Under the pieces are notes generated by a model that made no database searches, was not told where the DNA came from, and saw only the letters and a list, made by a program, of their open reading frames with translations. Shown piece after piece: positions 51,332 through 60,547 of a stretch of 64,000 nt of DNA. The DNA is taken from NCBI GenBank assembly GCA_017649565.1, contig JAGCGO010000020.1:1-64000 (forward strand), in the 5' to 3' direction. Made by a program: the position numbers and the translations under genes. How positions within the stretch are numbered: the first letter of the stretch is position 1; every line of letters starts with the position of its first letter. This DNA comes from Fibrobacter sp. (lineage in GTDB: Bacteria > Fibrobacterota > Fibrobacteria > Fibrobacterales > Fibrobacteraceae).

Positions 51332-52006
51332 ATGGCCGCTTTTACCAAACCAATCTGCTTCCTTGTTCTCGCGGGTCTTTGCCTGTGGAACATAGGATGT
51401 GGCGTCCCGGTACGAACCGGTTACGACAGAAAGATTGGCGGATACAAGCCCGTGCCCACCAGCGAACCAGCCGAAGAAGCTTCCCAGGAACAAGCCGCAA
51501 CTACGGACAACTCGGCCGCGGCGGCTCCAGACCAGAATGTCGCAAAAGCAGATTCAACCAAGCACGAAAATTCCGCCAGCAGGGTACGCCAGGCGGCAAC
51601 ACGGAAAGAAGCGGCCAGGGCAGCACAACGGCCCGAGCCCCGCGGCAGCCTAGAAAACTACGCCCGTGGATGGATGGGTGCCAAGTACGCCTACGGACAA
51701 GCGACCAAGAAAAAGACGGACTGTTCCGGTTTCGTGATGCAGGTATACAAGGGATACTACAACATCGCCCTGGACCACAGTTCATCGGCAATGTACAAAG
51801 ACAGCCGCGGTCTGAAAGTCAACCGGGGAAGCCTTCGCGAAGGGGACCTCGTGTTCTTCGGTAGCTTCTGGAAAATCGACCACGTAGGCATTTACCTGAA
51901 GGGAGACCGGTTCATCCACGCCAGCACCAGCAAGGGTGTCATCATCTCCCCCATGAGCGACAAGTACTGGAGCCACAAGTACCAAGGCGGCAGAAGGTTT
52001 AGGTGA
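51332..52006 (+). CDS. NlpC/P60-family peptidoglycan hydrolase lipoprotein
   Basis: This 224-residue lipoprotein (leader ending WNIGCG) has an Ala/Gln/Glu-rich linker (about residues 40-105) and a C-terminal NlpC/P60 domain. Catalytic residues are the Cys in KKTDCSGFVMQ, His in IDHVGIYL and His in FIHAST. It cleaves cell-wall stem peptides, probably at D-Glu-meso-DAP bonds, from the outer membrane. The 25 bp before the ATG have no good ribosome site. It converges on the GH9 gene, and the 30-bp gap between them is made of AGGCCCGG / CGAGGCTCCAGG words. Confidence 0.88.
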   Translation: MAAFTKPICFLVLAGLCLWNIGCGVPVRTGYDRKIGGYKPVPTSEPAEEASQEQAATTDNSAAAAPDQNVAKADSTKHENSASRVRQAATRKEAARAAQRPEPRGSLENYARGWMGAKYAYGQATKKKTDCSGFVMQVYKGYYNIALDHSSSAMYKDSRGLKVNRGSLREGDLVFFGSFWKIDHVGIYLKGDRFIHASTSKGVIISPMSDKYWSHKYQGGRRFR

Positions 52007-52036
52007 GGCCCGGGGCACGAGGCTCCAGGCCCGGAG

Positions 52037-55000
52037 TTACTTTCGTCTTGAACGTTTGAAGCCGAAGGTCTTTGTCGCATCGTCGGTAGTCTTGGAGACA
52101 TCGCCCTGTTTATATACGGAGCCGTCATCCCTGTCGGTCTCGACTGTCGAAACGTACGTGGCCTTCGATTCAAAGTCAATCTTCGCAATGTACGCACCCG
52201 TGCCGATCATTCGTCCGCTATTGCTTCTGGGAGCCCCATCACGAGCCACCCATTCCATGTTCACGCGCAGCACGCCATCTTCCGAAATTTTGTCCAAACC
52301 GACATCCTTCATGTTTATGTGCACATCCTGTTTGGCAATGAACTGTCCGATGTTGTCAAAGACGTTCATAGTGAACTTGATTTCGAAATCAAAAAGCGGG
52401 TTGCCCTGATCGTCAGTCTGCAGAGCCGAGGGCATCGTTATTTCCACGATGAACTGCGGCCCGGCATGCTTGTAGATATCCGTGTTTAGGACAACTCCCG
52501 TTGTCGTGAGTTCGCCTCCATTGAGGTTCATGAGTGATTCCGTCCCGTCCATGTTGACAATAGTCGCTCGGAACATTTCGTCATCTTGGACCGGAGCGCC
52601 TATGTAGGGTTCTTCGTTCGGGAATTTTGTCACCTTGTTCGCCAGCGTCACGCGGAATTTCGTCTTCTCAGTGGAACCGTCTACGATTACCCAGGGATTC
52701 TGCGCTGTGGGGAAATTGCCCGCATTATCCTTGTAACGAGAGAGGGACGCAAGCGGGACGAGCCTGATATAGTCGCCTACACGAACCGCGCCTTCGGAAT
52801 CTTCCGAGTAGCCGTAAGTCGCCTTCACTTCGTTATTCATCTGTACAAACCCGGGTTTCAGGTAGATGTCATCCTGCGAACCGCGCTTTCTTTCGACATA
52901 TTCAAGAGTAGGATTGTCAATGGTAGCAAGCGGTTCGGACATCGTGGCTTCAAGGATTTCCATGTCTCGCAAGGATTTCTTTGACGCCCTCATTATAACA
53001 GGCGGGCACTTGTCGACCACGAAGTAGAACTTGTCGAAAAATCCTCCTTCGGGCCCGAGCCGCGGCGTCACGTGACCATACCCGTCATACGGACCACTGG
53101 TCGCACCATACGGGAACCCGTTCGATGTCGAAAACGGAATGGTGATGATGGATACCGAATCGTTCGCCAGGGTGGAATCGTTGGCGACAGATACCGTATG
53201 TTTCCAGTCGGCCGGGAAGAAACTCTTCACGATGTTCTTCATGCCCCATTCCACGACAAAGCTGTCGAGCATGTCCTGGGGGCGAAGCTTTCTCTCGAAC
53301 TTCAGATAGAGCTCGTCAACATAACCGTCACCTTCGTTGTCGCGCATTTCGGCAAGCGTTATGGGAACTGGCTTCGGGGTCTCCGCAATTTTCACGCCCT
53401 GGGCACAGGGCGATGCCGGGTTGAGTTCGTTGAAAGATTCGTCCGTGATGTTCATGCCGCTCTTGATGCTAGCAATGCCGCCCACGGGAATGTAGCTGCC
53501 GTTGTCGTTCCCGGTCACTACGAACAGCCAGTTCTTGCCGCCGTTGCGGGGAGTCGCCTGGCCCAATACCGAGATGTGCTCGCCGGAGACGCCTTCGATG
53601 GCGAGGGGCCATGATCCCGGAGATGCGAGCAGCACGGGTTCAGTAAAGGCGATCATCAGCGTATCTTCGGGGGAACGCGGAGCGAGATTCTCGAGAATGG
53701 TCACGCTCAGGAGCTGCGGTACGATACCGTCAGTAATCTTGACAATCTCTCGACCCGTTTCGCCCTTGGTCGTGATAAATACGGACGCAGTCCCGCTAGG
53801 TGCTGCCGTAGCGGGCACACCGATTCCCTCAAGCGGAATACTGACTTCGTCGAGGCCCAGAACCGGCTGCGGCACAGAAAGCGTCACGGTATCGCTCATG
53901 CCTTCCAAAAACACGCGGATGCTGTCGAAAGAATAATTCTCATCTAAAATGTTGCTGAATTGTACCGTCAGTTTGTCCGCCACATTATCGCAGTCGCTGT
54001 CCTGCGCGAGCACCTGTTTCGGCATCGGATAGTTGGATTCGGCGTAGAAGGCTGTTATCCTGCTGTAGTCTTCCTCGTCTTCCGGGTCCTGGTACTCGAC
54101 GTAAATAGTATCGCCCGGGAAGAACGAAATCTCGTTCGCCCCGCGTTTGTCCTTTGACGTGGGCACGGCGGTAATCAGTTCGACACTGCGGAACAGCCCA
54201 TCCCCAATAGATTCCATCTTGACATTCAGGGTATCCTGCTTCTTGCCGTTGATGACATTGACCGTAATCGTACCCTTTGTATTCGCCTTGTCCTTGTCGG
54301 TCAGGTAGATATAGAATTTCTGTTTCGAATCCGGATCCACCAAGCCATTCTTGCCGACAACGTTTCCGTCCTTGTCTTTTACCGCCAGGACGCCGTCGGT
54401 CAAGTTCGGGCGATTGAATTCGACATAATAGTTGCGGTTTTCAAAAGCGCAGCCGCCGTTCTCGGTACATTCGTCACATTCGGGATCGGGCCCGGCAAAT
54501 ACCGTAATGTCCACCTTGTTGCTCCCGACTTTCATCTTCACCGGAATATTCAAATCCCACAGATCGGTTGCAATATTGTAGTGGGCAACATTGTAATCCA
54601 GCGGGATGCGCTCGCCGTTCGCCCAAATCTGGGTAATGAAGCCACCCTCGGTAATATGGGCGTTGCCCTTCACGTACATGGTCTTGCTGACTTGATTCAC
54701 CTCCACATGGCTACCGTTAGACACGTTGAAGGGAGCTTCAAAAGCGACATCCAGCTTGTAATTGGCGCGCTTGGTCGCCATTTCCGACTTGGACGGGCTA
54801 TACCCCCACACGAATTCATCCTTGCGGTAAACCGACACGTAAGGATTTATAGGCGCAAGATCGTCGTCACCGAAGTCCTTTTTCTCGCAAGGCAGACCTC
54901 CGAAGTCCGCATATTCCCCGTCAGCCTTGGAATGCACTTGCCAGCTCCAGTCTCCCGGATTCAGCGCCAGCTTGTCCCCCGCCTGCGATTCCCAGGTATC

Positions 55001-58000
55001 TCCGTGGTCCTTGCAATAGAATTTCTTTTTGGGAGTATCGTTCATCAAGTCCAGGTGCGGTTCCCATTCACTTCTTCTATCGAACAGCACGTCAATCCTA
55101 AGCCTGCTCGTGGACTTGATTTCGGTGGAGCCCAACGGGATGGGGAAATACCATTGCCAGGTTCCATCGGTCGGGTCATAGGTGTCATCGATTTTCTTGG
55201 GGAATGTCTTACGGAACAGACCGTCCAACTCCGCATTGGTTTCATCGGAACAGGGCTCGTTGAAAGCCGCTTCACTGTACGCCTGGCAGATATCGCGGCG
55301 GATACCCACGTCATAATAGATATCGTCCGTGCCGCGCATGTAAACGCGTATCGTCAGGCTGTCGAACGGACGCACCTCGTTATTGTAGACATTGATTTCA
55401 AGGCCCGGCATGGGTGACCAAACGTACTGGGACATTCTGACTTCAAAGTCGTACTGCATCACAGGCGTCCTAAACTTTAACGGTTGGCCATTCTCGTTGA
55501 CATTTGTATAGGATCCATTGCTTTCCACGGCGTAATAGTAGGTGGTTCTTTCCTTGAGGCCGCCAATCTTTACATAGTGGAACATGGTCGGGATTCCCGA
55601 AATGTCGGCATTGCCGGCACCGGAATTGAAGGCATAATCCTTTGCATCCGTGTGCGGGATAGTGTCCCAATAGACTTTCGATTCGTATTCCCCGTTCGGG
55701 GTGTACCACATGATTTCCGCGGAATCCGCGGTCACGTTGCAGACGGTCACGTTTTGGATATTCGCGTCTTCGATCATGCCGAGAGTCGTAAACGTGAACG
55801 GAGTCATCGTGCTATCTACGGCCCATTTTTTTGTCGTGTTGCCGCTTCTCGGGTTAGCCGCTGTGACGTAGAAATAATACGTCGTACCGGGCAGAAGGTC
55901 CCGCAGCACAATCTCGTGTTGTTTTTTTCCCGTTTCGGAAGCTACGACAGACGGGTTCTTGACCGATTCCGCCGTATCGAGCGATATGTACACATTGCCG
56001 CCTATATCAAGTTTCACGACATAGATAGCCGAATCCATGCTTACATGGCGCTTTTCCACGGTTATAGAGGGAGCGCGATTCAGGTCCTCGGACTTTGCGA
56101 GAATGACCGTTGCCGGCAGGAAATTGGATACGGCATCGATGCAAGTATTTTCCGTAAGTTGCCAGTTGTTAAAATGAACGGAAAGGTCGTTTTCCGTCGA
56201 TGGCGGCTGCCCAGGGCCGAGTCCCCCAACGGGTGGATGGTACCTGTACGAAGTTACGAGCCCGGCAACATTCTTACCTTCGGGATTAGAGGCACGGTGA
56301 TGCGGATGCGAGTGATTCTTGTCGCCGACACCATAAATGAGCGATACATCCCAGGGGTTCATTCCGAGGAAATAGTTCATGTGCGAAACGGCAAGATCTA
56401 GAATTTCTTCCGATTTCCAATTTTGCGCAACACCGGTCTGTGGCATAGTGACGTTTTCCAAGTCCTTGGTCACGTCGTAATAGGCAAGCAGTTCAAAAAT
56501 ATTGGACGCTTCATATTTGGTCCACCATTGCGTGGTTTTGACAGGATTGGTAAGCCCCCAAACGGGATCGTAGCTAATTGTTGCGCCACCCCAGCTCGCC
56601 TGTCCTGCAGGGAGATCGATTGTCCTTGTTCCTCCGGTCATGACCGTAGCAAGATTTGCGGACATGGTAAAGGCGACATCCTCGATATAGATCATTCTCT
56701 GTTCATTGGAAATTCCGTAGGCATCCGCCTTGGCCTGGGTTTCAAGAATCAACTTATAGAAAGCATAAAGGGTGGTCGTGAATACGCTAGCCCAATCGGA
56801 AGCGGCCATGGCCTTCAGGAAAGAGGCTTCCTCGTGGGCGAACCATCCGCCGTTAAACATTCCAGCACCTTTCTTGTCGCTATTGATGAAATCCTTTTTG
56901 GTCTGCCCCTTGGCCAAAGACGATTCTTCAACAGCATCATTTAAATAGGTCTTGTCTGCCGTCGCATAGAAAAGGCAAATTGCAGCAAGAGCCATTTCGT
57001 CATGGTATCTTGAACCACCACTGTAGGCCGGCGAATTCGTGAGCATTTTCTTGGCCTTGCCATAATCGTAAAGAGCCTTGGCCACAACTAGGCTTTTATT
57101 GGCAAAAGCGGCGTCGTATTTAGCCCAGAGCTTGGATATAATGGCCAATCCTGCGGCAAAGTCCCCAGAAGCGGTACTTCCTAGTTCCGCACCTCCAGCT
57201 TGACCGGGACGATCGTCGCTTCTCAAAATTCTGCTTGTGGGGCCTCCTCGATCTTCCACCGTGTTGTCCTGATATTCCGGCGAGCCCCACCATCCGTGAT
57301 CTTTTCCTATTTCGCCCACAGAAACAGGCATAGCGGAAACGACGCCCTTGGCGGCATCGTAAGCCTTTATAACGTATTCGGCACCGAACTTGGCTTCCCT
57401 GAGCATGTCAGGGACATCGTCGGTATTGTTGATTTCGCTTTGTTTAAACGCATAGTTGTCCTGGTCGCGATCCTCGTAAGCCGCGGCGGTAACGGCAAGT
57501 TGGGCAAAGCTGTAAGAGATTGTCTGACTTTCTTTAAGATGGTCGCCACAGTCGTACCAGCCACCGGTCATATCCACGCTGGCAAGGGAACCGTCTTTTA
57601 GGTGGCTTGGCGGATGGAACCAGGATTCGGAATTACCGCTGCGGTTAATCCCATAGAACTTGAGCACGGCATCGCGAAGCATGGAGTAAACCTTGTCGCT
57701 AATGATAAAAGTGGACGAATATTCATTTCCGACCTTTATACGCAACCTTTCGTTCTCGGGCAGTCCATGGGGAAGCGAACCCCTTTTCAAGGCTCCTGAC
57801 GGCCCCTTTTTCGTTGTCGTGTAACGGGTGTCCCCGCCATCTGTGACCTGGGCATTGTTAGATGCTTTTATTGTCAGCGATGACGATACGGAATTCGAAA
57901 GCGTTTCCGAAAAACTCCCGTTTCCAACGACTTCGCCCTTCTCGTTGACGACTTCAAAATCTGTTGCCGACCCGACATACAGTACGTACTTTTGGGGGTC

Positions 58001-58303
58001 TTGCGGACGATACCCGGCCTGGTTTACACGTATGGGCGACATCTGAATCAACATGGCATCAATGAACGCCTGATTCAAGGAGTCAGGAATTATGTTGTTA
58101 GGAGAATACGCGGCAGGCGTATTGATGTCCGGCAAAGAATTGCGCTTGGGACCCGGCGTAAAATTTGTATTGAATACCGTGGAATCCCATGTCAGCGGCC
58201 AAACAGGCCGAATCAAGTCGTACGGAGTCGGCAAATCAAGATCAGCCGCCACCGACGCCACTGCGAAAAATAAAAAAGCTATAAGTCCTTTTCTAAAAGA
58301 CAT
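52037..58303 (-). CDS. Giant secreted GH9 cellulase with FN3-like and repeat modules
   Basis: This 2088-residue exported protein (signal peptide MSFRKGLIAFLFFAVASVAA) has an Ig-like CelD_N-type domain at about 90-200 (IRVNQAGYRPQDPQKYVLYV) and a GH9 catalytic domain at about 205-735. GH9 features are GGWYDCGDH (247-255, catalytic Asp pair), HSHPHHR (664-670) and a C-terminal NNWQLTENT with Glu718 as the likely acid. Two FN3-like modules follow, then about 1100 residues of beta-rich modules. Two of these share a pattern of the form DxxxDxxxDxLxxxF (DSDCDNVADKLTVQF and DNEGDGYVDELYLKF). The end GTGAYIAKIDFES plus a basic tail (KTFGFKRSRRK) looks like a cell-surface or secretion signal. AGGAG lies 11 nt before the ATG. 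An endoglucanase or cellodextrin hydrolase acting on cellulose is likely. Confidence 0.88.
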   Translation of the reverse strand: MSFRKGLIAFLFFAVASVAADLDLPTPYDLIRPVWPLTWDSTVFNTNFTPGPKRNSLPDINTPAAYSPNNIIPDSLNQAFIDAMLIQMSPIRVNQAGYRPQDPQKYVLYVGSATDFEVVNEKGEVVGNGSFSETLSNSVSSSLTIKASNNAQVTDGGDTRYTTTKKGPSGALKRGSLPHGLPENERLRIKVGNEYSSTFIISDKVYSMLRDAVLKFYGINRSGNSESWFHPPSHLKDGSLASVDMTGGWYDCGDHLKESQTISYSFAQLAVTAAAYEDRDQDNYAFKQSEINNTDDVPDMLREAKFGAEYVIKAYDAAKGVVSAMPVSVGEIGKDHGWWGSPEYQDNTVEDRGGPTSRILRSDDRPGQAGGAELGSTASGDFAAGLAIISKLWAKYDAAFANKSLVVAKALYDYGKAKKMLTNSPAYSGGSRYHDEMALAAICLFYATADKTYLNDAVEESSLAKGQTKKDFINSDKKGAGMFNGGWFAHEEASFLKAMAASDWASVFTTTLYAFYKLILETQAKADAYGISNEQRMIYIEDVAFTMSANLATVMTGGTRTIDLPAGQASWGGATISYDPVWGLTNPVKTTQWWTKYEASNIFELLAYYDVTKDLENVTMPQTGVAQNWKSEEILDLAVSHMNYFLGMNPWDVSLIYGVGDKNHSHPHHRASNPEGKNVAGLVTSYRYHPPVGGLGPGQPPSTENDLSVHFNNWQLTENTCIDAVSNFLPATVILAKSEDLNRAPSITVEKRHVSMDSAIYVVKLDIGGNVYISLDTAESVKNPSVVASETGKKQHEIVLRDLLPGTTYYFYVTAANPRSGNTTKKWAVDSTMTPFTFTTLGMIEDANIQNVTVCNVTADSAEIMWYTPNGEYESKVYWDTIPHTDAKDYAFNSGAGNADISGIPTMFHYVKIGGLKERTTYYYAVESNGSYTNVNENGQPLKFRTPVMQYDFEVRMSQYVWSPMPGLEINVYNNEVRPFDSLTIRVYMRGTDDIYYDVGIRRDICQAYSEAAFNEPCSDETNAELDGLFRKTFPKKIDDTYDPTDGTWQWYFPIPLGSTEIKSTSRLRIDVLFDRRSEWEPHLDLMNDTPKKKFYCKDHGDTWESQAGDKLALNPGDWSWQVHSKADGEYADFGGLPCEKKDFGDDDLAPINPYVSVYRKDEFVWGYSPSKSEMATKRANYKLDVAFEAPFNVSNGSHVEVNQVSKTMYVKGNAHITEGGFITQIWANGERIPLDYNVAHYNIATDLWDLNIPVKMKVGSNKVDITVFAGPDPECDECTENGGCAFENRNYYVEFNRPNLTDGVLAVKDKDGNVVGKNGLVDPDSKQKFYIYLTDKDKANTKGTITVNVINGKKQDTLNVKMESIGDGLFRSVELITAVPTSKDKRGANEISFFPGDTIYVEYQDPEDEEDYSRITAFYAESNYPMPKQVLAQDSDCDNVADKLTVQFSNILDENYSFDSIRVFLEGMSDTVTLSVPQPVLGLDEVSIPLEGIGVPATAAPSGTASVFITTKGETGREIVKITDGIVPQLLSVTILENLAPRSPEDTLMIAFTEPVLLASPGSWPLAIEGVSGEHISVLGQATPRNGGKNWLFVVTGNDNGSYIPVGGIASIKSGMNITDESFNELNPASPCAQGVKIAETPKPVPITLAEMRDNEGDGYVDELYLKFERKLRPQDMLDSFVVEWGMKNIVKSFFPADWKHTVSVANDSTLANDSVSIITIPFSTSNGFPYGATSGPYDGYGHVTPRLGPEGGFFDKFYFVVDKCPPVIMRASKKSLRDMEILEATMSEPLATIDNPTLEYVERKRGSQDDIYLKPGFVQMNNEVKATYGYSEDSEGAVRVGDYIRLVPLASLSRYKDNAGNFPTAQNPWVIVDGSTEKTKFRVTLANKVTKFPNEEPYIGAPVQDDEMFRATIVNMDGTESLMNLNGGELTTTGVVLNTDIYKHAGPQFIVEITMPSALQTDDQGNPLFDFEIKFTMNVFDNIGQFIAKQDVHINMKDVGLDKISEDGVLRVNMEWVARDGAPRSNSGRMIGTGAYIAKIDFESKATYVSTVETDRDDGSVYKQGDVSKTTDDATKTFGFKRSRRK

Positions 58304-58429
58304 AAAGCAACGCTCCTACTAATCCCCAATAAGCTAAAATTTACAGTCAAAATTTTGGACAAGCGCAAAATAACTTTTCCGTAACAAAAAAAATGTTCCC
58401 TAGATGTTCTCCGACACCCCACCCCCTCG

Positions 58430-58896
58430 TACATGATACAGGGGCGCGGGGCTCCAGGCTCGAGGTTCGAGGCACGAGCAACGAGTTATGAGCAGTGAGT
58501 AATGAGCGATGAGGCTCTAGGCTCGAGGCGCGAGCAGTGAGGTATGAGGCTTCGAGAGAATAGAGAATAGAGACTAGAGAATAGTGAAAAGAATCACGCA
58601 CTTCGTGCGTCAATAACAGACGGCGAAGCCATGATATTTCTTCCTAGCCTCTAGACCCTAGCCTCTAGACCCTTATCCTAGAGATTGCTTCAGGGCTATT
58701 CGCCCTTCGCAATGACAAATCCCTAGATTCTAGATCCTGTTCCCTCCTAACCACCAACCACTGTCTACTTTTTCTCTCGTCTTTCGTCTGTAGCCGCGTA
58801 GCGGCGTTCTCCTCATAGAGGATAACTCTACTAAGGCACTAAAGTGCCTAGTATCGTTTATCTCGTCTTTCCCTAGCCCCTAGATCCTATCCCCTC
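58430..58896. repeat. Mosaic of degenerate word repeats in a 610-bp gene-free gap
   Basis: No gene is supported in 58304-58914. The tract is a mosaic of words: GGCTCGAGGTTCGAGGCACG near 58448, GAGCAGTGAGTAATGAGCGA near 58489, AGAGAATAGAGAATAGAG near 58556, CCTAGCCTCTAGACCCTAGC near 58646, CTCTCGTCTTTCGTCTG near 58773, and CCCTAGCCCCTAGATCCTA at 58871. Small hairpins such as CACGCACTTCGTGCGT also occur. The last word is the exact reverse complement of 167-185. Confidence 0.8.
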
Positions 58897-58901
58897 TTTT
58901 C

Positions 58902-58909
58902 TATCTTTC
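58902..58909 (+). promoter_or_regulatory. TAnnTTTG-like box, 5 nt before ATG
   Basis: TATCTTTC is separated from the ATG at 58915 by CCGCT. There is no ribosome site. Confidence 0.5.
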
Positions 58910-58914
58910 CCGCT

Positions 58915-59766
58915 ATGAAGAAGATCGCATTTCAGGGCCGTCGCGGGGCCTACAGCGAAAGCGCCGCCTATCACCTGTTCGGAAACGATATCGAAGTCAT
59001 TCCGATGGATACCTTCGAGCAGATTTTCCAGGGCATCGAGACCGGCGCCGTAGACGGCGGAGCCATTCCCATAGAGAACTCCACCGCGGGTTCCATCTAC
59101 GACAACTACGATTTGCTGTTCAAGTGGCGCCATCCCATCGTGGGCGAAGTCAAGTTGCAGATTTCGCATTCGCTCTGTGCACTCCCCGGGACAAAACTCG
59201 AGGACATCAAGGAAGTGCTGAGCCACCCGCAGGGCCTTGCGCAGTGCAGCCGATTTTTCGGGCGCAACCCGAAAATCAGGAGCACCGCGTTCTACGATAC
59301 CGCAGGCAGTGCCGAGGAGGTCGCAAAGCGTGGCGATAAAACCGTAGGCGCGATTGCGAGCGCCTACGCCGGCAAGTTCTACGGCCTGGATATTCTGGCC
59401 GAAGGCATAGAGAACTTGCCGGGGGTGAACTTCACCCGGTTTTACGCCATCCAGAAGACGGCGAACCCACTCCCCGAAGAAGGCACAATCAAGACGACGC
59501 TCCTCTTTATGCTGAGCGATTCTGGGAAGTCCGGCGCCCTGCACGCAGCACTCGGCTGCTTTGCCAAGCGCGACCTGAACCTCACCCGCATCGAGAGCCG
59601 CCCACACCCCGACCGTCCGTGGGAATACATCTTCCACCTTTCGTTCGAAGGGAGCCCGAAGGACGAAGCCGTCATCGACGCGCTCAAGGAACTGCAGACC
59701 TACTGCGACTTCGTGTACCGTCTCGGGAGTTTCCGCGAAGGCACGACGGAGAAGTTGAGTTATTAA
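58915..59766 (+). CDS. pheA: Prephenate dehydratase
   Basis: This 283-residue enzyme converts prephenate to phenylpyruvate in phenylalanine synthesis. The catalytic domain shows KIAFQGRRGAYSESAA, GAIPIENSTAGSI and the conserved TRF motif (VNFTRFYAI). A C-terminal ACT domain (LLFMLSDSGKSGALHAAL, then LTRIESRPHPDRPWEYIF) is the usual phenylalanine-binding regulatory part. There is no fused chorismate mutase, as in Bacteroidetes and archaea. rph follows 32 nt later. Confidence 0.93.
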   Translation: MKKIAFQGRRGAYSESAAYHLFGNDIEVIPMDTFEQIFQGIETGAVDGGAIPIENSTAGSIYDNYDLLFKWRHPIVGEVKLQISHSLCALPGTKLEDIKEVLSHPQGLAQCSRFFGRNPKIRSTAFYDTAGSAEEVAKRGDKTVGAIASAYAGKFYGLDILAEGIENLPGVNFTRFYAIQKTANPLPEEGTIKTTLLFMLSDSGKSGALHAALGCFAKRDLNLTRIESRPHPDRPWEYIFHLSFEGSPKDEAVIDALKELQTYCDFVYRLGSFREGTTEKLSY

Positions 59767-59798
59767 TTGATGATGGATGATTGATAATTGGAGCAATT

Positions 59799-60524
59799 AT
59801 GGCTTACGAACGCACTGACAGAAAGTTTGACGAATACCGCAACCTCAAGATGACCACCGGCTTTATTTCCAGTGCCGACGGTTCCGTGCTCATCGAGATG
59901 GGGCGCACCCGTGTCATCTGCAACGCAACACTCCTCCCGAAAGTCCCCGACTGGCTCGCCGGCCGCGGTACCGGATGGATTACCGCCGAATACAGCCTGC
60001 TCCCGCAGAGCACGGGCAAGCGCGTGGAACGCGAGCGCAAGGGCGCGAGCGGCCGTACGCAAGAAATCCAGCGCCTGGTAGGCCGCTCGCTTCGCGGCGC
60101 AGCCGACCTTGCTGCCCTCGGCGAGAATGCCATCGTGGTCGACTGCGACGTGATCGAAGCCGACGGTGGCACGCGTACCGCGAGCATCATCGGCGGTTTC
60201 GTGGCGTTAGCGATTGCCCTCAAGAAAATCAAGGAACGCCTCGGCATCACGCAGCAGATATTGAAACACGGCATCACCGCCATCTCGGTAGGCGTCGTCG
60301 ATGGCAAGCCGCTCTGCGACCTCTGCTACGTGGAAGACTCCGCCGCCGACGTGGACATGAACGTCGTTATGCAAGATGCCAAGAACTTCATCGAAGTGCA
60401 AGGTACCGGCGAACACGCAAGCTTTGACCGCAATATGCTAAACACGCTCCTCGACTTGGGCGAGAACGCGTGTAAAGACATATTCAAAAAACAGATGGAA
60501 CTGATCGGCGGCGAACTTCCCTAG
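59799..60524 (+). CDS. rph: Ribonuclease PH
   Basis: This 241-residue phosphorolytic 3'-5' exoribonuclease trims tRNA precursors. It has MTTGFISSADGSVLIEMGRTRVICNA, the phosphate-site RGTGWITAEYSLLP, GRTQEIQRLVGRSLR and DCDVIEADGGTRTASIIGG. All conserved blocks look complete. GGAG lies 6 nt before the ATG at 59799; the linker from pheA is the word-like TGATGATGGATGATTGATAA. Both genes probably share a transcript. Confidence 0.95.
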   Translation: MAYERTDRKFDEYRNLKMTTGFISSADGSVLIEMGRTRVICNATLLPKVPDWLAGRGTGWITAEYSLLPQSTGKRVERERKGASGRTQEIQRLVGRSLRGAADLAALGENAIVVDCDVIEADGGTRTASIIGGFVALAIALKKIKERLGITQQILKHGITAISVGVVDGKPLCDLCYVEDSAADVDMNVVMQDAKNFIEVQGTGEHASFDRNMLNTLLDLGENACKDIFKKQMELIGGELP

Positions 60525-60547
60525 TCCGCCGAAACCAATTCCAGACT

